DNA of 64,000 nucleotides from Caldilineaceae bacterium (GTDB taxonomy: Bacteria; Chloroflexota; Anaerolineae; Caldilineales; Caldilineaceae). A program made the position numbers and the translations under genes. Below the pieces are notes generated by a model. It saw nothing but the letters and a program-made list of their open reading frames with translations, ran no database searches and was not told the origin of the DNA. The DNA is taken from assembly GCA_019637695.1 (NCBI GenBank), contig JAHBVG010000019.1, positions 1 to 64,000 on the forward strand, read 5' to 3'. Of the stretch, positions 59,289-64,000 are shown in pieces. The stretch's first letter is position 1, and each line of letters opens with the position of its first letter.

Positions 59289-60698
59289 TCACTCACTTTC
59301 CAACACAATCCGGTTCTCCGGCAGGCCGGGATCATAAAGATAGACACGCATAAGGTATTGACGCGCTTCCACGTGGACATCGTAGACGCCGAACAGTTGC
59401 GTCTCTTTGCGCAGCCAGCGAGCTTTTTCCGGCGCGATCTCGGCCACGTTCATATCTTCGATGAACCAGACCCTTTGGCCCAGGCTATCGATCTTGTCGA
59501 GATCGACTCTGTAGAAGTTGGTACTCTTGTCTCCAAGATAGTATCTGCCAATATCAGAATGGGAAACAGCAATCACGTCTCCCTCTTGGCGGTGACGCTC
59601 TACCAATGCGATGGCGCCCTTCCAATCGTCGCGGTTGCCGTTTTGATATCGGTAATAAAGCATGTTCTGGCTGAGCGGTTCGGCGATCAACAAAAGTAGG
59701 ATGCTGGCGGCAATGAGCTTTGTCTTCGGTGCGCCCATCAAATTGATCGCGGCCACCGCGGCCAATACCAGCCAGGCCGTCAACGCCACAAAGGCATAGC
59801 GATTGGCGGCATACGAAACCAGCGAGATCGCCATCATCGCCACAATCGGGATGACGGCAGCCGAGCCTAACAGCAGCGCGCTGCGACTGCGTTGCATCAG
59901 CAGCACAACGAGGCCCGCCACCCCCATGAGGATCACTGGGATGGTGATATAAAAGACAATGCCGGCCACGATCCAAAATGGGTTGTTGTTGATCCATGCC
60001 ATCTGTGGCGCGAAATTGAGGAGACTATCGAGCCGGGAGCCGATGAACAATACAGCCAAGATCGCGCCAGGCACGATCAAAATCATCATGTTGCGCAGCG
60101 TCAGCCCGGCAGGCTTCTGGATCGGCAAGATCAAGAGCGCCAGGACGTAGATCCCCAACACGGGCACAATGAAGAGCGCTGTCATCCGTTCGAGCATGGC
60201 CAGGCCGAGCAAAAGGAAGAAGGCGATCAGATAGCGGAAGCGGTTCTCTTCGAGCCACAAGTAAAAGGCAAAGAGGGCCAGGGTGTAAAAAAGCAGAATC
60301 GCCGTATAGAAGCGCGCATTTTGAGACCAATAGAGATGCCAGGGGGAAAGCGCCAACAACAGGCTGGCAAAGAGCGCGATCCCTGGGTTGAAGATCTTAC
60401 GCACCGGCCAAAAGAGCAGGGGAACCGAGATCGCGCCAATCAGCGCCGAAACCAATCGAGCGCTCCATTCACTTGTCCCCATCCACGCCAAGACAAACCC
60501 TGTCAACGTAGAAGAGAGGGCGCGGAGACCGGGTTCTGCAACCGCTGCTTGCGCATTGCGGATCGTGTAGATCTCGTCGCCCCAAAAGCTCCACTCGCCT
60601 AATTTGTAGAGGCGGAGCGCCAGCGCAAATAGGGTAATCAGCGCCAGGGAAAGATAGGAAAAAGCAGGGCGTTCGAGTATCTGCGAAAGCTTGGGCAT
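59289..60698 (-). CDS. GT39-type (dolichyl-phosphate-mannose mannosyltransferase-like) membrane protein
   Basis: 469 residues from the ATG at 60698; a frame to 60719 is open. LYKLGEWSFWGDEIYTIRNAQAAV carries the DE motif of the first loop of PMT/ArnT enzymes, followed by about ten transmembrane segments and a C-terminal soluble domain from about 380. It probably transfers a sugar from a polyprenyl phosphate outside the membrane. Upstream gene is 83 nt away. Confidence 0.85.
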   Translation of the reverse strand: MPKLSQILERPAFSYLSLALITLFALALRLYKLGEWSFWGDEIYTIRNAQAAVAEPGLRALSSTLTGFVLAWMGTSEWSARLVSALIGAISVPLLFWPVRKIFNPGIALFASLLLALSPWHLYWSQNARFYTAILLFYTLALFAFYLWLEENRFRYLIAFFLLLGLAMLERMTALFIVPVLGIYVLALLILPIQKPAGLTLRNMMILIVPGAILAVLFIGSRLDSLLNFAPQMAWINNNPFWIVAGIVFYITIPVILMGVAGLVVLLMQRSRSALLLGSAAVIPIVAMMAISLVSYAANRYAFVALTAWLVLAAVAAINLMGAPKTKLIAASILLLLIAEPLSQNMLYYRYQNGNRDDWKGAIALVERHRQEGDVIAVSHSDIGRYYLGDKSTNFYRVDLDKIDSLGQRVWFIEDMNVAEIAPEKARWLRKETQLFGVYDVHVEARQYLMRVYLYDPGLPENRIVLESE

Positions 60699-60781
60699 AG
60701 ACAATCGTCCACGAATCACGAATTACGAATCACTTTGTCTCCAGCATAGCGCGGAGAGAGGAGAAACACATATGGCGCGGC

Positions 60782-61984
60782 TTAGAATTGTGTATCAACC
60801 AGGCGACGCTCTGCTACGCTTTCCACCAATTCAAGGAAATGGGGCATGACTGTGGCCCAGTTATATTTTTCGCGCACCAGCTCATAGCCATTGGCGGATA
60901 ATTGTTGACGCAGGCCCGGCTCGTGGAAGAGCCGGAGCGTCGCATCCGCCATCTCTTGTGGGGTATCGGCAACGAGGAGATGGACGCCGGGTTGCGCGTC
61001 CAACCCCTCAGCCCCTTTGGAGGTAGCGATCACCGGCGTCCCCAAAGCCATGGATTCCAAAATTTTGAGCCGAGTGCCGCCGCCCGTATGCAGTGGAACG
61101 ACGCTTGCCCACGAACGCGCCACCAATGGACGCACATCATCCACAAAGCCGGTGAGGGTGACATTCTCCTCGTTGGGGAGCGGGAGATCGGCGTGGTTGC
61201 CGGTGATGGTCAAATGCGCGTCGGGCACAGCCGCATGCACGCGCGGAAAGACCTCTCGCACAAACCAGCACATTCCTTCGTAGTTGGGTGAAAAGGTGAA
61301 TGCGCCTGTGAAGATGAGACTGCTGGGCGTGGGTGTGGTGAGGAAGGGCGCGTAGCTTTCCACATCCACACAGTTGGGGATAACATCGACCGCACAATAA
61401 GGGACGGCCAACGCCGAAACAAGCTGGCGTTCCCGTTCCGAGACGACGGTGCAGCGTTGGAATTGCCTGAGCACAGAGGCCAGATGATGACGGTGCTTGC
61501 TCCAGGTCAGCCCATAGCGGAACCGGCGCCAGGGCGAGTCCGAACGTGCGTATTGTTCATAGAGTACGCTCACTTCGGCTTCCTCAAAGATCGCCGGGAT
61601 CTGCCGAAACGCATGGCGATAATGGTTAGCCGCATCGATCTGCGAGGCGATGACCAGATCGAAATTCTCTCGTCGTAGCGCATCCTCAATGGCATGTACC
61701 ATATGCGGCGAGAAGGTGTCGATGACAGAGCGGGGTTTAGGGTTGAAAAAGTGGAGGCGGGCGCGCAGGCTGTCTGGCCGGTAGGCTGTCCACGGGACGA
61801 CGCACACATCCTCGCAGAACGCCTGGAGCGGCGCCAGATCCGGCTCGATCCCAGGCTGATCGTTGAACGAGATCAGGGTCACTTCATGGCGCTGGGCGAC
61901 TCCGCGCAGCAGGTTATAGATCCGCAATTTGGATCCATTGCTGGGTGGGTACGGAAACCATCGGGATATAAAAAGAATCTTCAT
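60782..61984 (-). CDS. Glycosyltransferase, GT4 family
   Basis: 400 residues. ILFISRWFPYPPSNGSKLRIYNLLRGVAQRHEVTLISF is the acceptor domain with the P-x-N-G-x-K-x-R signature; LIFTGAFTFSPNYEGMCWFVREVF and VVPLHTGGGTRLKILESMALGTPVIATSKGAEGL form the donor site. Overlap of the start with the stop of the next upstream gene (ATGA at 61981-61984). Similar in style to the GT at 54180. Confidence 0.9.
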   Translation of the reverse strand: MKILFISRWFPYPPSNGSKLRIYNLLRGVAQRHEVTLISFNDQPGIEPDLAPLQAFCEDVCVVPWTAYRPDSLRARLHFFNPKPRSVIDTFSPHMVHAIEDALRRENFDLVIASQIDAANHYRHAFRQIPAIFEEAEVSVLYEQYARSDSPWRRFRYGLTWSKHRHHLASVLRQFQRCTVVSERERQLVSALAVPYCAVDVIPNCVDVESYAPFLTTPTPSSLIFTGAFTFSPNYEGMCWFVREVFPRVHAAVPDAHLTITGNHADLPLPNEENVTLTGFVDDVRPLVARSWASVVPLHTGGGTRLKILESMALGTPVIATSKGAEGLDAQPGVHLLVADTPQEMADATLRLFHEPGLRQQLSANGYELVREKYNWATVMPHFLELVESVAERRLVDTQF

Positions 61985-63225
61985 TTTTCGCCTACAACTC
62001 TCTGCAAATATGCTTCAATTTCAGCGCTCATCCGCCGGATGTCGAATTGTTGGGTTGCCATCTGCCGTCCACGTTCGCTCAACTGCTTGCGAAGAGTGGG
62101 CGAAGCGGACAGCCGCCGGATCTGCTCGGCCAACGCATGGGCATCCTCTGGGGGGAAGCGCAGCGCGTTTTCTTCGTCAATCAAGAGTTCACCCGCGCCG
62201 CCCGTGGCCGTCCCCACGACCACCACCCCCGCCGCCATCGCTTCGACCAACACCCGGCCAAAGGGTTCATCCCAAATCGAGGTGAAGAGCAGGATGTCCG
62301 CATTTCGATAGATCCCCGGCATGGCGGAGGCTGGCTGTGGACCGAGCAGGGTGACGTACCGTTCAATGCCGTCGCCGTGGATGCGTTGGCGGAGGCCGTC
62401 CACATAATCTGGATCGCCGTCCCCGACAACGGTAAGGTGGATTGTAGGCGGATCAGGCTGGTGGACAAGTTTGCTCACTGCTTCCACCGCTGTATGGACG
62501 CCCTTCTCGTGGGTCAGCCGCCCGGCGTAGAGCAAGGAGAGGCTGCCGGTTTCATCCACAACTGCGCGATGGCCGTTGCCATAGGGATGGAGATCCACGG
62601 CGCCGTAGATCACTGCGCTCTCGCCTACGGGGATGCCACGTTGTTCAAAGTCTTCGCACATGAAGCGCGTGGGGAAGATCACATGGGCAAATTGGAGCAA
62701 AGGCATCTCCTCGCCGGCCAGTACCTGATCGGCAGCCATTTTCAGCAGGGCTTTGGGCAGCCGGGTAACCCAGTTGCGGGCGGGCGCTCGCCAATACTCT
62801 GCGTATTGGGTGGGGAGCATAGGCCAGTAATCGCCCATGTAATAGATCACGCGGCCAGGCAGACGGGCTTCGGCCAATGCGGGCAGGGATCGGGGTAGAT
62901 TCCACATGCCCCAGACCAACACGGCGTCGGGGTCTTCGTCCTCAAGGATCTGGGTCAAACATTGTAGATTTTCCGCCTCGCGCCGCTTACGACTCGTGAA
63001 AAACTCGACGCCGTTGCGCAACGAGACCAGCGGCATCTCCAAATGAAGTTCGCGACGGATCCACGCCCGTTCATCGGCCAGGCCAGGATCGGCAGGGCTG
63101 CGGCTGGTAAGCACAATGATCTCATGGCCGCGCTGGCGCAGATCCTCGGCGACTTCCTGGCACCAGCGTTCATAGCCGCCGCGGCTGGCGGGCGGGTAGA
63201 AGTTGCTGAGAAAGAGGAGTCTCAT
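61981..63225 (-). CDS. Glycosyltransferase, GT4 family
   Basis: 414 residues. LFLSNFYPPASRGGYERWCQEVAEDLRQRGHEIIVLTSR begins the N-domain; SLLYAGRLTHEKGVHTAVEAVSKL, TVVGDGDPDYVDGL, and DILLFTSIWDEPFGRVLVEAMAAGVVVVGTATGGAGELL form the E-x7-E donor site. ATGA overlaps on both sides. It is a close relative of the partial neighbour at 63222, from its wording (SIWEEPFSRVILEAMALG). Confidence 0.92.
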   Translation of the reverse strand: MRLLFLSNFYPPASRGGYERWCQEVAEDLRQRGHEIIVLTSRSPADPGLADERAWIRRELHLEMPLVSLRNGVEFFTSRKRREAENLQCLTQILEDEDPDAVLVWGMWNLPRSLPALAEARLPGRVIYYMGDYWPMLPTQYAEYWRAPARNWVTRLPKALLKMAADQVLAGEEMPLLQFAHVIFPTRFMCEDFEQRGIPVGESAVIYGAVDLHPYGNGHRAVVDETGSLSLLYAGRLTHEKGVHTAVEAVSKLVHQPDPPTIHLTVVGDGDPDYVDGLRQRIHGDGIERYVTLLGPQPASAMPGIYRNADILLFTSIWDEPFGRVLVEAMAAGVVVVGTATGGAGELLIDEENALRFPPEDAHALAEQIRRLSASPTLRKQLSERGRQMATQQFDIRRMSAEIEAYLQRVVGEK

Positions 63226-64000
63226 TGCGCGACGCCCTGGCAGGTAACGAGACCCTGCCGTTCCAAAATCTCCAGCAAATAGCCTTCAATGCGATCTACC
63301 ATCTGTTCGATCCCGTAGCTGGCAACGACCTCCTGTTGGGCGGCAGCCGCCAGACGACTCGCGAGCGCAGGATCATCCCCCAACCTGACGATCTGCGCGG
63401 CCAATGCGGAGGCATCCTCCGCGGGGAAGGTTAGACCATTGGCGCCTTCTTTGAGGATCTCACGGGTGCCGCCTGTGGGCGCGCCGATCACCACCAATCC
63501 CAGCGCCATCGCTTCGAGGATCACCCGCGAGAAGGGTTCTTCCCAGATGGAGGGGAAGAGCAGCACGTCCGCTTTGCGCATAAGGTCGGGCATCTGCGCC
63601 CGTGGCGTCCAATCGATAAAGGTGACATAGGGCTGAAGGCCACTGCTTTCCACCATACGCTGGAGACGATCCTTGTACTCAGGATGCCCCGCGCCCGCAA
63701 TCGTCAAATGGATGTGCTGGCGCTCGGCCTCGTGGACGACAATCTCCAGCGCTTCCAGCGCCGTGTGGACGCCTTTGTGTGGGGCCACATTGCCAGCGTA
63801 GAGCAAGGAAAGTTGTCCGGTCTGTTTTTGCCTGGGCGTGGGACGGAAGACGCTGAGATCAATGCCGGGGTAGATAATGCGGCAGTCGCCCAGGGGGATG
63901 CCTGCCTCGATCAGATCCTGACGCAGGGCTTCGCTGACACAGATGGCGTGTTCGAAGCGCAGGTGGATCTCGCCTCGCTCCCGTTGCACCCGTTGCAGCG
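63222..64000 (-). CDS. Glycosyltransferase, GT4 family (C-terminal part)
   Basis: The gene runs off the right edge; a GTG at 63989 is only an internal Val codon, since the frame stays open to the end of the window. At least 258 residues: LSLLYAGNVAPHKGVHTALEALEIV, TIAGAGHPEYKDRL, DVLLFPSIWEEPFSRVILEAMALGLVVIGAPTGGTREIL. The order and wording match the preceding GT and suggest a tandem duplication. Stop overlaps the next start (ATGA). Confidence 0.9.
   Translation of the reverse strand, partial: LQRVQRERGEIHLRFEHAICVSEALRQDLIEAGIPLGDCRIIYPGIDLSVFRPTPRQKQTGQLSLLYAGNVAPHKGVHTALEALEIVVHEAERQHIHLTIAGAGHPEYKDRLQRMVESSGLQPYVTFIDWTPRAQMPDLMRKADVLLFPSIWEEPFSRVILEAMALGLVVIGAPTGGTREILKEGANGLTFPAEDASALAAQIVRLGDDPALASRLAAAAQQEVVASYGIEQMVDRIEGYLLEILERQGLVTCQGVAQ

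Noticed and set aside
1..64000. tRNA, rRNA, prophage or transposase genes
   Set aside because: None could be recognised by reading either strand; a covariance-model search could not be run.

Overview
The window (about 58-60 % G+C by eye) looks like a chromosomal segment of a free-living bacterium, most plausibly a Chloroflexota member of the Caldilineae/Anaerolineae type. This rests on recognised protein families and on protein style (S20, LysM lipoprotein-like exports, GMC-subunit 3 fusion, F420/PPOX-type enzymes, PAS-rich kinases), not on a marker-gene search. I see no rRNA, tRNA, CRISPR array, transposase or phage gene. Most genes lie on the minus strand.

Layout. 1-6.3 kb: end of an SDR epimerase, a membrane protein, a histidine phosphatase, an FAD oxidoreductase, a Gfo/Idh/MocA dehydrogenase and a DUF4037 protein. 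6.2-6.8 kb: a HicAB toxin-antitoxin pair. 7-11.1 kb: rpsT with its own promoter, leader hairpin and terminator, then nth, alr, a PHP phosphoesterase and a triple-LysM protein. 11.2-17.2 kb: epoxide-hydrolase-like enzyme, PPOX protein, a GMC oxidoreductase fused to its subunit 3, a class-III aminotransferase and an SDR. 17.5-20 kb: a family-4-like uracil-DNA glycosylase without any cysteine, then a glucuronokinase-like GHMP kinase overlapping a GalU-type nucleotidyltransferase. 20.2-24.5 kb: lipoprotein, a decayed DUF4258-type toxin-antitoxin remnant, an alkyltransferase-like protein coupled by ATGA to a DsbA/FrnE-type protein whose first active-site Cys codon is TGA (selenoprotein candidate), an LVIVD beta-propeller lipoprotein and an AAC(6')-like acetyltransferase. 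24.9-30.3 kb: a sugar catabolic group (SIS isomerase, GH4 glycosidase, amidohydrolase, divergent GatZ/KbaZ-like protein). 30.3-40.3 kb: M28 peptidase, CrtI-like oxidoreductase, a drug-type ABC-2 exporter (two permeases and ATPase), F420-type PPOX protein, membrane protein, transglutaminase-like protein, EEP phosphatase. 40.3-50 kb: REC-only regulator and a 1401-residue multi-PAS kinase, M24 peptidase, aldo/keto reductase, Gfo/Idh/MocA dehydrogenase, an unlisted 59-residue membrane protein and an OmpR-type regulator. 50-64 kb: an exopolysaccharide/O-antigen cluster (UDP-glucose dehydrogenase, at least seven glycosyltransferases, two GT39-like membrane proteins, a Wzy/WaaL-type polymerase or ligase), with many genes chained by 4-nt ATGA overlaps.

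Intergenic DNA is unusually rich in repeats: degenerate heptad arrays of several families (CCCCAGT/CCCCAAT, CCGTCTG, TTGCAGG/TTGCAAG, ATATCCA, CACGCAC), a family of palindromes built on a GGTC-CGT-GACC core, a 106-bp hairpin MITE present twice, and several other perfect hairpins. These repeats run into reading frames: they encode the last residues of several proteins and an approximately 57-residue N-terminal extension of alanine racemase.

The strongest leads are the UXXC selenoprotein candidate at 21.2-21.8 kb, the glucuronate-to-UDP-glucuronate salvage pair at 18.1-20.0 kb (possibly feeding the polysaccharide cluster), the cysteine-free UDG, and the repeat-to-coding intrusions. All product names are from reading motifs; no database search was run.
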